Numbered from the stretch's first letter, positions 46,441 through 59,209 are shown. The stretch is 64,000 nucleotides of DNA from Spirodela intermedia (GCA_902729315.2 LR746268.1:312501-376500), one strand, 5' to 3'. The notes: generated from the letters alone by a model not told the origin. A program made the numbers and translations.

Positions 46441-46924
46441 CCCACCCTCCTTCCTTCCCTCCTCCTCCTTATCTCTTATCGGATCCTGGTTCACTCTACT
46501 TCATGAGTCTCTCTCACCACCCTTAATTCTAGTTTAATTATAGTTCAAATGCCCGATCTCATTATGATTAAGACCGTAATGCGACACGAGGAGGTCGGGC
46601 CACTTCATGGGCTCAAACTATTGGGCCTATATAATTGGTCCAGATCCATTAAAACAGTGGGCTTCAGCCGTTCCCGGTAGATTGGTGAGGTCGGTCGACT
46701 TCGGATTGAGATAACAAGCTTGAGATTGGTGAGCCAATCCCGGTAGACGTGTCTCAAAATCAGCCGTTCGATTGACTTAAACCCCAAAGACGGAATCGGA
46801 CTCCGCTCATCTATTGGGACCGGTCACCCCCGCCGACTCGGCCGTTCCGAGTCACTCTTCTTCGGCGGATTTTCCCGTTCATAATAATAAATAAATCGAA
46901 CCCCTACGCTGAGAAAAGAGAAGA
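46441..46924. promoter_or_regulatory. Intergenic region, presumed PPR promoter
   Basis: This includes TTGGGCC at 46621-46627 and two GAGATTGGTGAG-like repeats (about 46680-46740), with an AT-rich segment (46880-46900) just before the PPR ATG. No TATA box is certain. Confidence 0.35.
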
Positions 46925-48763
46925 ATGCTCCGCCGCCGCCAGCTTCTCCACCCTCCTCCTTCCGCTCGGGCCTACTCCGCCGCCGTCGCCGCCGCCGAGC
47001 TCAAGAGCCTCCTCCAGGGACCGATTCCGACCCGCCATCTGCTGCAGATCCACGGCCGAGTGTTCAGAGTCGGCGCCCACCAGGACGATCTCATCGCCAC
47101 CCGCCTCATCGGCCAGCATCTCCCCCGCCTTGCCCCACGCCTCCTCCGCCTCCTCAGCAACGCCGGAATATTCCCCTTCAACGCCGCCATCCGAGTCCTC
47201 GCGGATTCCGGCAGCTCCGCCGCCGCCTTCTCCGTCTTCAGGACCCTCAAGCGCCGCTCCATCTCCCCCAACGCCTTTACCTTCTCCTTCCTCCTCAAGG
47301 CCTGCTTCTTCCAGTCCTCCCATGGCTTGGAAACCCGGCAGGTCCACGCTCAGATTTTCAAGCATGGGCTGGAGGAAGATCCTCCCCTCTGCAATGGTCT
47401 CCTCTCGGCGTACGCGAAGGGCGCAGATGATCTCTCCAATGCCCAGAAGCTGTTCGAGGGAATGCCGGAGAGGAGGATCGCCGTTTCCGTCTGGTCTTGC
47501 TTGATTAGAGGACTCGCTCAGGGGGACCGGCCGGTGGAAGCTCTGTCTCTCTTCCTGAGGATGCGAGAGGAGAGGCTCTCGCCGGAGGACGACACCATGG
47601 TGGCTGTTCTGTCGGCGTGCTCGAAGATCCAGGACATCGAGATATGGATCGAGCTCCTCCTCTCCAGCCGCCGACCTGCTGATGCAGATGATCCGATCGA
47701 CATCATTCTGATCTACCTGTGCGGGAAATTGGGCGAGATCGAAAGGAGCAGGGTGATTTTCGATGCAGTGGTTCAGAGATCCGGAAGGAGGACAAGGATG
47801 AGCATAATACTCTGGAACTGTATGATCAGCGCGTGCGCTCAGAACAGCCGACCCGCCCAGGCTGTAGATCTCTTCCACCGGCTGGTTTCTTCTCCAGATC
47901 ACCCGAAGGCCAACCACGTCACTATGGCCAGCATCCTCCCCGCGATCGCCGAGATCGGAGATCTCGAGCTCGGTAGGTGGGCGCACAGGTTCATGGAGGC
48001 CGATAGCCGCCGCCAGGGTGTTCTCCGGAGTAACTCTATCCTCGCCACCGCCTTCGTGGACATGTTCTGCAAGTGCGGGAGCCCCGAGGAGGCGAGGAAG
48101 ATCTTCGGAGGGATCGCGAGCAAAGACGCTATCTGCTTCAACGCGATGATGGCGGGGCTGGCCGTCAACGGGCGGGGAGCGGAGGCGCTGCAACTCTTCG
48201 CAGAGATGAGGGAGATGGGCGTGCGCCCCAATGGGAGCTCCTTCGTGGCCCTCCTCTCCGCCTGCAACCACGCGGGGATGGTAGCGGAAGGCCGCCGGCT
48301 GTTCGAGGAGATGCAGCGGCGCCACTCGATCAGGCCGGAGGCGGAGCACTACGCCTGCTACGTGGATCTCCTCGCCCGGAGCGGGAGGATCGAGGACGCG
48401 GCGGCGGTGGTGGAGGCGGCGGCGGCGGCGGAACAGAACGAGCAGGTATTGGGGGCGATCCTCAGCGGCTGCCTAGTCCACGGCAGAGTGGAGCAAGCGA
48501 TGGAGGGGGGCAGGAAGCTGGTGGAGGAGGGGCCGGAGATCGCCGCCGGATACGTGATGCTATCGAATGCCTGCGCCGCCGGCGGGCGGTGGGAGGAGGT
48601 CGCCGGAGTGAGGGGGTTGATGGTGCAGAGGGGACTGAGGAAGGAGCCCGCTTGTAGTTGGATCACCCTCGGAGGAGTCACTCGCGAGTTCCACGTGGGA
48701 TGTCTTGATTGGATGGAGTTTCATATTGTTCAGGAAATTTGGAAAGCTTGCGAGTTGGTCTAA
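46925..48763 (+). CDS. Pentatricopeptide repeat (PPR) protein, PLS class with E-type end
   Basis: An intronless ORF of 612 aa from an ATG in good context. Residues 1-25 (Arg/Ala/Ser-rich, no acids until the first Glu at about 25) look like an organelle targeting peptide. PPR units follow throughout, with typical phrases such as NAFTFSFLLKAC, NGLLSAYAK, WSCLIRGLAQ, SILATAFVDMFCKCG, FNAMMAGLAVNGRGAEALQLF and SFVALLSACNHAG. The end has an E motif (EPACSWITLGG, then EFHVG). PLS-class PPR proteins bind organellar RNA, often for C-to-U editing; no DYW domain is present. The last codons and the stop (48750-48763) coincide with tRNA-Leu-like sequence, so the original C terminus may have been different. 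The exact RNA target is not predictable. Confidence 0.9.
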   Translation: MLRRRQLLHPPPSARAYSAAVAAAELKSLLQGPIPTRHLLQIHGRVFRVGAHQDDLIATRLIGQHLPRLAPRLLRLLSNAGIFPFNAAIRVLADSGSSAAAFSVFRTLKRRSISPNAFTFSFLLKACFFQSSHGLETRQVHAQIFKHGLEEDPPLCNGLLSAYAKGADDLSNAQKLFEGMPERRIAVSVWSCLIRGLAQGDRPVEALSLFLRMREERLSPEDDTMVAVLSACSKIQDIEIWIELLLSSRRPADADDPIDIILIYLCGKLGEIERSRVIFDAVVQRSGRRTRMSIILWNCMISACAQNSRPAQAVDLFHRLVSSPDHPKANHVTMASILPAIAEIGDLELGRWAHRFMEADSRRQGVLRSNSILATAFVDMFCKCGSPEEARKIFGGIASKDAICFNAMMAGLAVNGRGAEALQLFAEMREMGVRPNGSSFVALLSACNHAGMVAEGRRLFEEMQRRHSIRPEAEHYACYVDLLARSGRIEDAAAVVEAAAAAEQNEQVLGAILSGCLVHGRVEQAMEGGRKLVEEGPEIAAGYVMLSNACAAGGRWEEVAGVRGLMVQRGLRKEPACSWITLGGVTREFHVGCLDWMEFHIVQEIWKACELV

Positions 48764-48779
48764 GGCGGCAGATTAAGGT

Positions 48780-48812
<33 letters not shown>

Positions 48813-48820
48813 TCTCAACA
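48750..48820 (+). pseudogene. tRNA-Leu(AAG) remnant, 5' end missing
   Basis: 48751-48820 contains a D-arm part (GAGTTGGTCTAAGG), an anticodon arm around ATTAAGG with anticodon AAG, a variable arm CTGGTCCGAAAGGG, a perfect TPsiC arm (GTGGGTTCAAATCCCAC) and the 3' acceptor strand CTCAACA. The 5' acceptor strand that should pair with TCTCAAC is absent, because PPR sequence occupies that place. The anticodon stem has a G-G mismatch. It should not fold as a functional tRNA. Its TAA in the D-loop provides the PPR stop. Confidence 0.78.
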
Positions 48821-49063
48821 GCAATTTGTCGAAAAAAAATTACGCTTTTTCTTTGAATGTGGGTAGAGAGAGCGAGCGAACCGTCATTGAAGTAAATGGG
48901 TCACATTGGGTCTATTTGGGCCTCAAGCCCATAAAAGTATCTGCGCGGGTGGGCCCAGTCTACTAGCTGCATTTCCTCGGTTTTGTTCGGGCTTCGACCC
49001 GGGGGGGTAGTAGTAGTAGTAACCTGCTTAAAATTGTAAAGTCAAAAGTCAACGACCAAAGGC
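48764..49063. other. Convergent 3' region between PPR and TTLL12-like genes
   Basis: Besides the tRNA remnant it has a (GTA)n run at 49007-49020 and no ORF of note. It holds the 3' UTRs of two convergent genes. Confidence 0.45.
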
Positions 49064-49821
49064 TCACAGGGGCGACACGTGGCTGAGATCGCCAAGGAAG
49101 AGGCAGCCGAAGACCGTGTTGAAGAAGTCGGAGCCCCTGAGATCCCCACAGCCCCCCACAACTGCCTCCATGTCGTACTGGCAGGCCCGGTGGCAGTCCG
49201 GGCAGTAGGTCACCTGACCGGGAAAGGAGCTCCAGAATGAGATTGATCGGTTGGCTTTCCAGAGATAGCTTTCCATTACGAGAATGAGTTATGAGAAAGG
49301 TCAACGGGCATGGTTGAAGTGGCGGCAAGGGCCGTGGGAATACCTCCAAGAGTTTAGGGTTGAAGGCGGAGTCGATCATCACGTCAACTCCATACATGGC
49401 CCTGGCCGAAGAACTGTGCATCTCCGGATGAACAGCCGCCGCCGAGTCAAACACGCTCCGGATCATCTTCCTGATTCTCTCATGGATATCCGACCACTCC
49501 ACTGTGGAATCAATCAATCACACACAGAAGACACGCATCAATAATAATAATAATAATAATAATAATATCAGAAACTCTTCGAGTGGTCGGCATTAATATT
49601 AGTAATATTACTAATAGTAGAAATAAGAGTTGAGATAATATCTGGACAGAGGAACTGGAGATGAGGGGGCATAACCTTGATGCTCTTTCTCGAACTCCCT
49701 CACGAAGTCAGCGGTGTTCATGTGATTCAGTCGCCCGATATAGTTCTGAAATGACAAAACCACAGATTATAAAACCAAAGTACGGGTGGAAATAGTGGTT
49801 TTTTCTTTCTTTCCAGTCTTG

Positions 49822-49864
<43 letters not shown>

Positions 49865-52800
49865 AAGAATATAAATTCCACATAGTAATAGAAACAAGCG
49901 AGATAACAGAGGAAAGAGAGGCTACCCATTGCGGTTCTCTCTAGATTCTTCAAAAATATGAAGACTTTCCAAACCACACTGCCTCTAAGCGATGCCCAGA
50001 AATAGAAAACACACGCGCTCCTTACCATAACAGTGAAGTGGGTCTCGTACTCGAAGAGGCTGCTCTTGTCGAGAGTGTACTCATTATTCGCCAGTCTCAC
50101 CTGCACCAATAGGGTCAGACAATAATTATTGTATTTTCCATTTTTAAAAATATAAAATAAAATAAAAGGGAGAAGAGAGTGTACCCAGAAGACATCCGAG
50201 AGGAAAATCTCCACGGGGTTCATGCTGCGAACCAGGACGATGTAGCGCAGATCGAACTTCTTCTGCTGGAACAACGCGGGCCGTTCGATGTACTTCTGGC
50301 AGATCTTCGGCCCGGTCTCCATGAGCCTTATGATAGCCGCCAAGTCCCCAGTCACAGTGGTATCGATGGTTCTCGCCATGTTCCACGGCTTCAAGATCCA
50401 CAGATTATCCGAGCCGTCTCTCCTTCGCAGGCAGTAATCTCCGATGAGTTCGCTCAGTTGACTTTCCAGGTCATACGTGGGCTGCAGCCAATCAGGAGAG
50501 CCTTGGGCCTGGTAGAGTTTCAGACATCCTTCAGCTAGTCAACGTGTGTATGAGTAATGAACGGAAATAATACCCCATAAAGGTGCTCTGCTCTTATTTA
50601 ATTTCTACTGGATAAAAAAAAATCACTTGCCAGGTTTGGCTCCAATAAAAATAAATAGCGAAAACTATTTTCCGGTTTTTATCGTGAAAAATATCGGATC
50701 CCATAAATACACAAATCCATAACTTTATCCGGTGAAAATTGGCGCAAGCCATTGCACATAAATTTTTGAAAAAAAAAGGCAAAAATAAAAATATTTTAAA
50801 AAGATGAGCCATAATTTTCCTATTATGTCAACATGGAAAATAAATTTGAATAAAACGAATAATGCAATTGATTTTAGCTCGTATGATCCAGCAAATCTGA
50901 TATTACCTGGCTTTCAGGTTTCAGATCCAAAATCTAATGATGCACCGATTCAAGCATGTAAGAAATGAGGCCAGGTAGTAGGCATGCATCATAAGATCAC
51001 CGGAGCACATTTGGACCAAAGGGAGAGAAAACCTTATGGATGGTCTCCGCCAAGTGGTGTTTCATGACCAGGCAAGCTTCGAAGGGGAATTGATTGACAT
51101 AATGGCGTTGACTTAGTCCGAGCACGTTCTTCACTTCTTCATCCACTTGAAGGCTTGTCCATATAATTTCAGCATCTTTAGGATCGGTTGCTGCAAATGG
51201 GATACATCGCTGACTTTCTTACAAAAGAGATGATGGGTGCCAAAGAATCTCAAAGAACAGCGCGGTCTCATTGGCAGACTTTAATTCATTCGCAGGTTCA
51301 TCTCTCAGCATTCCGATCGATGCGAACCTTTCTTAAAGCTCTTAAACGGAGCCGAATTAATAGATTACCAAACTAACAGCTACGTTAGTCGCGTACATAA
51401 TTATCTATGATCTAGTTTACCAAAAGTCAAAGAAACCAACAGCAGAAAAATGCGCAAATGACTCACTGAGAACAAACTCTGGGCGAGTCAGGTATTCTTC
51501 TACTTGGGGAATATCTGTGTAAACGCATAGTGGATGCCCATCAACAGGAAGAACACTTGTAGTCGTTGGTGCCTCCAGAGGAGGAGATGGTAGTCTTCTT
51601 GATAGGAGTTGTTCACTGTATCGCTTGAATTCCTATGGAGGAGTAATAAAATATCACTAACATTTAAACGAATTTAATAATCTGCAACGCAGTTAAGAAA
51701 TAGGACCTGAATAAAATAATTCTCCGGTGTGTGAAACCAAGCGGTAAGCCTGGCGGAACGTTGCTTATCCTCTCCAATCCCAAACAGGAAATCACGGGTG
51801 CACTCCTCCCCTTTGACCACGTCCCGGGTCGGCCACAGAACTGAAAAACTGAAATGAAATGATTCCTTTAAAAGGCAAATTGCTTCCGTTGACATGCGAC
51901 AACGGCTTCAAAAGGCAGTCAATCAGAAAGAGAAATAATTGACTAGTTAGTTACTACTGTGTTACTGACTGTGAAGACTCCATCATACAATAATATGGAT
52001 GGCAAAAAGTATCTCATTTCTCCATTTTTACTAAAAAGAATTTGCCATTATGAACACTTAGGAAAAGCATACAAGGAAGATGTACATTGCACGTCCATTA
52101 ATATCAATCAAGGAATGTGAATGTAGATTTGACCTGAAGAAAATAATGAAGGAGAAAGAGCATGTATGGAAGAAGTTTGGTTAGTTTAAATGTACATAAA
52201 TGGGAGTGGACACAGTCTCATACAGCTTTTCTAAGTGAATCAAACATTTCTGAATCTGTCATTCCTTTAGTTTATCAGATGTGGTCGTTTCTGAGCTCAT
52301 AAAACCGTATTCTATCAACATGCACTTCAGTAACTCCACGTAAGGAGTCTTGTTCGGCACAACGATATCAACAGAAACATAGGATTTACATGATACAGTA
52401 GAATTTTCAATGAACTCGGCGTGATTAGATTTTATCGCTGAAAAGCTGACACTGGATAAGATTTTTGTAATTCGAGTATAATCAGCGAGGAGTTCTAAGA
52501 ATGAACCAACGCCTGAGCATATGTACGAAAAATCAAACGTGGTGTCTGAAGAAAGATGATTAAAACGAATAACCATACAAAACTTATAACAAATAACCAT
52601 GCTACTTAAGAAAAGAGAGAACCTTATAGCCGACCCGAGCTTTCCATTTGGCAAGTATAAGAACGGAGTCACTCTAAAGTTTGCCTTGTCACTATGCCTC
52701 AATGCTGAGCCCAGTTCGTCCATTACATACCTGAGACACAATCAGACTGATGACTAGAGAGAACTGTTATCGGTTCAACATAGATGACATAACAATATCG

Positions 52801-55800
52801 CATCAGATTGATCTAAACTAACTGGTATCATCACAAGTCAACAGAGAAGCCAACATAAATTGTTCACTGAAATTTGAACGGATGCACAACAGATCGTTGT
52901 TGGGCTCTTCAACAAACCCTAATCTGACAGTAATAAATAAAAGCTAATACAAACAACTATTATCCATCTAAGAGAGTAGTACTTGTTAAGGGTTCAATAC
53001 CACGTCAAAACGCAGTATCAAGAGAAAAAATAGAGATAGAATGTGAGTTCCTTGAACAATCATAGAAAGGTCGACCGAGAGAACTATTACGCATTCAAGC
53101 CTCCATACTCTGAATACCATATGCTCAAAGAGTTTTCTACATGCGAGGTGCATCAAGGACAAGCCCTATGTTCCACAACATGGACATAAAATAAAGAACA
53201 ACAGAATCTAACTTTTTTAGGGTTCAAAGGAATTATTGAGTGATGAATCACATTGCATTTAAAGGTAAAAAATTAAAGTAGGTGTGGCGTTTCCATACCA
53301 TACAGGAGTTTCATCAATTTTTTCCTCATCAGCAAGTCTGTAAGTCATTAAGTATAACCACATCGCAGAGATTATCCGATCAGCCAGGGAATCAGAAGAC
53401 GCCCATTCAGGTAGGCGGGGCTGAAGTGCAGAATCAATCACATGTTTTCCACTTTCTAGAATATCCATTGTACTCACACCATTCAGAGAAGAGAGACTGG
53501 GAAGCGCTTCAATAATTTTTATTGCACTACAGCCAAGAGAGCCGGGAATATCAATCTGCAAGACAAAATAATCAGTGATAACTCAACTAATCGCACATAA
53601 GTAATGAATGCTTTCCCAACAGATTACCTCCAGAAGTTTCAGGCAAGTAAAGCCTTGAAGACACTTTATGAGATCACCAGTAGAATCCTGATCTAAAGGG
53701 TTTCCTCGTAGATTCAGATGTGAAAGAGATGGCATTGCAGAACCCGAGAAGACCTGCTACTATAAAGGGAAAAAGTAAATGCACCATAATATACTGCAAT
53801 AAAATGCAAGCCTAGTTTAAATTAGTTTTAATTAAGTGTAAAATAAGCACACGCCGTGCAAGCAGAAACCAGAAAATGTAGACTTGATTTGAACGCTGAA
53901 GATAAAAAAAATGTATCTTTCGTGCCATATGTAGTCATTTTTTGAAAAGAGCCGAATAAGAAACAGCAATCCAGGGACATATCCAAACGGAAACTAATGT
54001 TCTAGAAATGCATAAACCTTTAAGCAACAAGGTATATCACCTTATTGGATAACTTCCTGATACATCTGTCTGACAGATCGAGTGACGTAATGGTCTCCAA
54101 AGGACGAGTTGCATGTGATACATTATCTGGGTTATCCATATCATACACCCCTCCGCAAAAACCCAAAGCCCATTCACCATAATTACTAGTGAAAGCGGAA
54201 TTATAGATTTCCAAACCAGGTATAAGTTCCAAAAGTGTGTCTGCAACATGACTACTGCACGAAGAAACAAGGTGTCAAATTCTGAGGAAAGACTGAAGAG
54301 CCATAGAAGTAATAAAAAAAAAAAGAGAAGTCGTGGCTTTGTTAAAACAATCTTCAGTTTATAACAGGGTATAGTCAACACGGACACAAAGCTCCCTTTG
54401 ACTCATAAAAATCGTTCTCAATGAATGACACCATGACATTGGTTGTTTTTCAGTTTTTTCCACACAAAAAAAAACAATATTTTGATTTTTTTTCTTTTTT
54501 CCAGAATACAACACCTCGTCAGACTTCCAAGTCTGCCTACTTGGCTGCATTCAAACAAGCACTAATATGCTACCTTATCGTTTCATGTGGTGAGCTCAAT
54601 GAAATAGAGTAAAATCATAATAGTTCAAGAAAGATGGATTTAGCGATCAAAGTGCCGTTAGAAAAATAGTACATGGAGTAAATCTTAGCATAAATCGGTT
54701 CCAGGAATAATGAGAGGGCAGGAAACATAGTCACTTCTGTATCTGGAAAAAACAAAGGCAAAAACAGTAGCAGGTCAAACCTGTTCTCTAAGACTGGATT
54801 TTCGTTCAACCAAAGAGCTCTAAGATTTCGGCATCTCCCCACTTCTTGCACAACAGTTTCTGCATCTTGGAGTTTATTCCCCCAAAGATTGAGGGCGACC
54901 AAATTCTGATGCAACCACAAAGTCAACAGTATGGTCAAGAACAAGATAGAGATCAAGAATAATTGTTTTCCGATCACATAAGTCTGTAAAATAATGACAA
55001 ACTACTGCATTAAAAAAAACATGAAAATGGATGGCACAGCGACAACGTTTGATTCATAGTCTCGTACTGAAAAGAATTCAAAAACACAAGATATATCCAT
55101 AGGAAGAAACAATAAAACTTTCGAAATTCATCGGTGCAGATTGTTTCGCTACCTTGCTCGATGCCTGCAATAACAGAGGTTTTTACACTTGCCGAAATTT
55201 TCCTTTTAGTAATGTTAATTTGCTCGCAGCCGCGTGAGGCATTATTTACAACAGACCAAATGCAAACAGATAGCCGAGAATCAAAGCAACCAATAGGGAT
55301 ATTTTACCGGGAATCTATCGCACAAGTTCATGGAGCACAACATCTCGTCGTCAATACCAAGCTCTTCGAGCTCCAACCAAACCCCAGAAGCACTCCCTCT
55401 TTTCCTAGCCTTCTCCATTTCTCTATCCAGTATGTCAACAACACCGCCTCTAGCCCCAGTCTCGAGACTCCCAACTGATTCCAAAGGCGACCCGTCCTCG
55501 TCGGCCGCAGACGCAGGACTTCCGTCGCCGTCCACGCACATCAGAGACGCCATCCTCTCGGCCAACCCCGGAACTTCCTTCAGCTGCGAGAGAAAAATGA
55601 TACATTACGGAACGAGACAGACATAGAAACCCCGCTCGTAGCTCTTCCACGCCGTTCGCTGACCTGCTTGAGGGCGTAGGGCAGACGGAAGGTCCATGCG
55701 TGGTCGACGAGGAAAACGCAAGATTCCTTCGGCATGTATTCTGAGGCAAGGACGAGGCGACGCTGCCGTCCATCCTCGCATGTCTCCACGGCGAAGTAAC

Positions 55801-55942
55801 TCCCAGCGTCGAAGGTCTCGGAGGAGAGCTTGCGGAACAGCTGCTCGTGGAGAGACGGAGGCAAGCTAGTGGCCGCCAGGAGCATGGCATGGACTCTCGC
55901 GAAGTCCTCAAAGTCTTTTATCACCGTCGGAGAGGACGCCAT
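49064..55942 (-). CDS. TTLL12: Tubulin-tyrosine ligase-like protein 12 homologue (TTLL12-like)
   Basis: Fifteen exons: 55942-55664, 55583-55308, 54905-54781, 54254-54041, 53753-53628, 53555-53299, 52730-52623, 51848-51707, 51632-51467, 51190-51033, 50508-50185, 50100-50026, 49745-49676, 49501-49344 and 49213-49064. All have GT-AG borders and give 875 aa without interruption. Residues 1-185 form the N-terminal region, about 186-340 hold leucine-rich repeats (LVALNLWGNKL, SLSHLNLRGNPL), and about 425-875 form the TTL-like region (WYVMDELGSAL, QFPFEACLVMKHHLAETI, WILKPWNMARTIDTT, YIERPALFQQKKFDLRYIVL, GVDVMIDSAFNPKLLE). The family is a conserved single-copy TTL-fold protein of eukaryotes; animal TTLL12 is considered to lack ordinary ligase activity. 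Here KPWNMAR (657-662) also departs from the KP..SRG.GI pattern of active ligases. Intron 12 contains a (CT)n run. Confidence 0.93.
49540..49567. repeat. (AAT)n microsatellite in TTLL12-like intron 13
   Basis: About nine AAT units lie just upstream of exon 14 (in transcript direction). Confidence 0.85.
49824..49862. repeat. (TC)n microsatellite in TTLL12-like intron 12
   Basis: About 19 TC dinucleotides. Confidence 0.88.
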
Positions 55943-56849
55943 GGCCTCCCAGGAAAGAGCAGAGACTACCGAAGTGAGTAGTTTACATCCTGAAACTCAG
56001 AAGCAGCTACACGTTTACTAGCTAATTTTAGGGTAGAAAGCAGACGACGATAAATACCATAAAGTCCCTCTCTTTTCACAAAATTTCTACAAAACCCTAC
56101 TAAAATAAATGTACAAAAAGTACAAATTGTATCAATTATTTAACAATATCTTATCCTTTTTTTAAGTATATCTGGTTTTAAAATGTCAATATTTGGTAAA
56201 AAATAATGGCTGCCAGTTGTTACTCGGCCCTTTATTTTTGCCTTTTTAGGAAAATACGCAAACCATAGGTCTTCGTTAGGCTATGCAAAATATTAACTTA
56301 ATGTATTAATTAAAAAGAATACATATAAATAACTAGCTATTTATGTTATGTTATTCCCCTCTATTTATTAAAATTATAAAATCGTGTATTTTCCTAAGTT
56401 AGAATATAAAAAAAATGGCTGTCAAATTTTATGAAATATGATTGAGGATACCCATTAAAATGCACACTCTGGGATATACTATTTTTCGTTTTGATTTTTT
56501 TTTTAGTAAATGTGTGCCAGTAAAAATATTAAATAATGGTAAATAATTGGGGAGGATCTCTCTCAATCTCATGGTTACCAATCCATTTATTTTTAGATTT
56601 TGAAAATAAAATTACGCATTTAATGATTTCAAATAATTCGAGAAAAATGCGCAGCCCGTGAAAGCTGCTTAGTTTCTAGAAAGAACCCAACATTACTGCA
56701 TATTTTTTTATATATCCGAGGTGACCAGATCATTTGTCAAAAGTTCATAAAGAAAATTACTATTTATGAAAAACCCTTAACATTTTCATTAATGACTTTT
56801 AGCCCCTGAAGAGTAGGGGCAGACATTTAGAGAGTGTTCCCAGCGAGGT
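55943..56849. promoter_or_regulatory. Divergent intergenic region
   Basis: It lies between the TTLL12-like start (minus) and the RBM18-like transcription unit (plus). It is AT-rich without credible ORFs. It presumably holds both promoters; no element is certain. Confidence 0.4.
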
Positions 56850-58234
56850 ATTAATGGCTTCCCCAAGTTTCCAGACAAGCGTTGTTTCTCTCAGTGAGTC
56901 TTCGGTGGGGCTCGTCAGCGGAAGGAGCCCACGACGACGGCGGTGGCCGAGCAGGACGAAGCGTGCATCTCGTTTCGATCATCTTCAAGTGATCTCTCTC
57001 TTCTTCGCCTCCCCCCCCCTTCCCCACCCTCACTTTCTGATTGTAATTTCTATCAATTCCTGTAGATTCTCTTCCCCATCTGCCCGTCTATGAACCATTT
57101 TAAATCGCCTTTGCTCCTTGTTCATATTGGCGTCAACTGCTTCTCATGTTCCCACACCATTGGTCACGATCGATTGTTCTTTTCTTCTTTTCTTTGATCC
57201 GACATTCATCACTAATTCATCCTGTGCATTGTTATTGTCAGTGGAGTTTTAGGTCGTTTTTACGTGTTCGTGATTTTTCCTCAAATCATGAATCTGAAAA
57301 TCCTTTTTCCGGATCTTTTCCCTCAGGTCAGTTAGAATTCCTCGCTGTACTTGCAGCCTCTCTCGAAACCCTAAATTAAATTTGTACTCTCTTTAACTTC
57401 TATTTATTTATACGAAGGAATAATGCACAGTTTCACATCGGTTATAATGAAAAATAAAGGGGAAGATTTAGGACACTAGTCAAGCCAGTGCGACCAGTTA
57501 TAATGTTTTGGAGTACGAACCTTAAAGCCGAGGTGGAGCGATCAAATGGTATTCGAGACGCTGAAGACGTCCAGTGTCTTTGTCATTTTGAAAGGATTTT
57601 GAATCAGAGAGGTTGTCATCTTGCCGGAAGGTTATTTCTCGAATGCTAGGGATATTCTGGACTTGGCGTTCGAATTGGAAACCACAAATTTCGAGTTTAA
57701 TCGGATCGTCTCGATCTGTGCATTTGTTTGATCGATGCTTCTGTTTTTTCGTCATGCCTGGTAAATACAAAATCGATTGATGGGAAGGATTTTTTTGAAT
57801 ATCAATACATATCGGGGAGGGAATGACGGAAGTCTAGCTCTGGTAGCAATAGCGGGTGGCTGATAGGAAGAAGAGAGAAGAAGAAGAAGAAGAAGAATGA
57901 GAGGGGCAGCTGCATCTTCGGAGTGAGGTGAAAGAGAGGGTACTTCTAGGTAAGCTTCTTCCATCACGGCACAACTCATGCGTGAGTTGAATCAATTTTC
58001 TATGGATTTGGCCTTTCTATTTCGTCAGACCCCATTTCATACGAGAATATCGCTGAGGATTTGGATGGTTTCCTTTAATTTTAGTGTTCTGGATTTCATC
58101 TGATCCAAGTTGTATGAGCCAAACTGAGAAAATTTAAATGAAAAGCATATCCCCTGTGGGTGGAAATAATGAATAACTAATGAAAAAAAATGAGTGGACA
58201 GAAAAACAGAGCATTTATGTCCTCCAAAGTGGTC

Positions 58235-58274
<40 letters not shown>

Positions 58275-59209
58275 TGCATATAACACCTTTGGCGGTTGAT
58301 TTGAAACATCAGTTGCTTCAATTCATAACCATGGTCCGAAAGATTATCTCATACTCTGGCGGTTCTCTTATTTCATCTATAAAGATCTATCTCTTTAGTC
58401 CCAGACTGGAACACTCCTATTTGGTTTCCTTTCTACACGAATAGTTCATCACTCTTCTTCCCCATAACGAAGACAATTCCGATGTTGATCGTACACCGTC
58501 GCGCCTTTCTGAAGAAATGCTATTAATGTGAGTGGAGCATCATCTCGAGTTTCATTCGTCACTGTGAATTCGTTTGATCCTGAAGCTACCGGGTTTTCGT
58601 GGTCATTTATTCGAGCTGACACCTCTCAACGAAGAATTTGATCGTTTGGAAGTCAGCTTGTGAATCTGGGTTTCTGCTTGGATCTTTTCTCTTTTTGACT
58701 GCCGATTATCATTCACTCTAAATATAATTAATAAAGCCTTAATTTCTTATTTTTATTTTTATTTTTACCCGTAAGCTAATGAATTTCTTATCTCTGATTC
58801 AAAAGCAGCCGATTTCCTTGAAGGATTCTTTTCCTCTTTCCCAGGATGGATATGGATCAAACATCGATTTGAAAAAAAAATTGGTGCCTTTCTGGAAAAG
58901 AATCATGACGGATTCCACTCCGGTCTCTTTTTTTGGGTGGAATCCGAAAATTCCCCCGAAATTTTTTGTTTCATTGTTCTTCATCATTCACCAAAGGGCA
59001 CTGATTTCAAGTATCATCTTCAGGGAGGAATCCGTGATCTGAATCGGTTCTTGCACGACCCCTAATCATATATCGACCTGCAAGGATTTCAACGATTTCC
59101 CTTCACAATCATGCGATTAATTCCCATCATCATCTTCGATTCCTCCAGGGACGGCAGCGCTGGTAATCAACCCACCGAATCCAGAAACCCCATCCGCCCG
59201 GCCCCATTT
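56850..59209 (+). other. 5' leader and leader-intron region of the RBM18-like gene (inferred)
   Basis: A GC-rich stretch with a CTCAG|GTCAGT donor at 57325-57326 may be the first leader exon. An acceptor CTCCAG at about 59145-59150 precedes the coding exon. Between them are AT-rich sequence, a (GAA)n run (57880-57897) and a (TA)n run (58239-58272). A 79-codon ORF from 56854 is possible, but I recognise nothing in it. Confidence 0.4.
58239..58272. repeat. (TA)n microsatellite
   Basis: 17 TA units in the presumed leader intron. Confidence 0.9.

Noticed and set aside
46904-48349. 481-codon minus-strand ORF opposite the PPR gene
   Set aside because: The plus strand has a complete PPR pattern; the antisense frame shows no recognisable domain and results from GC-rich codon use.
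48750-48820. A functional tRNA-Leu gene
   Set aside because: The 5' acceptor strand does not pair with TCTCAAC and the anticodon stem has a mismatch; only the 3' two-thirds of the tRNA is present.
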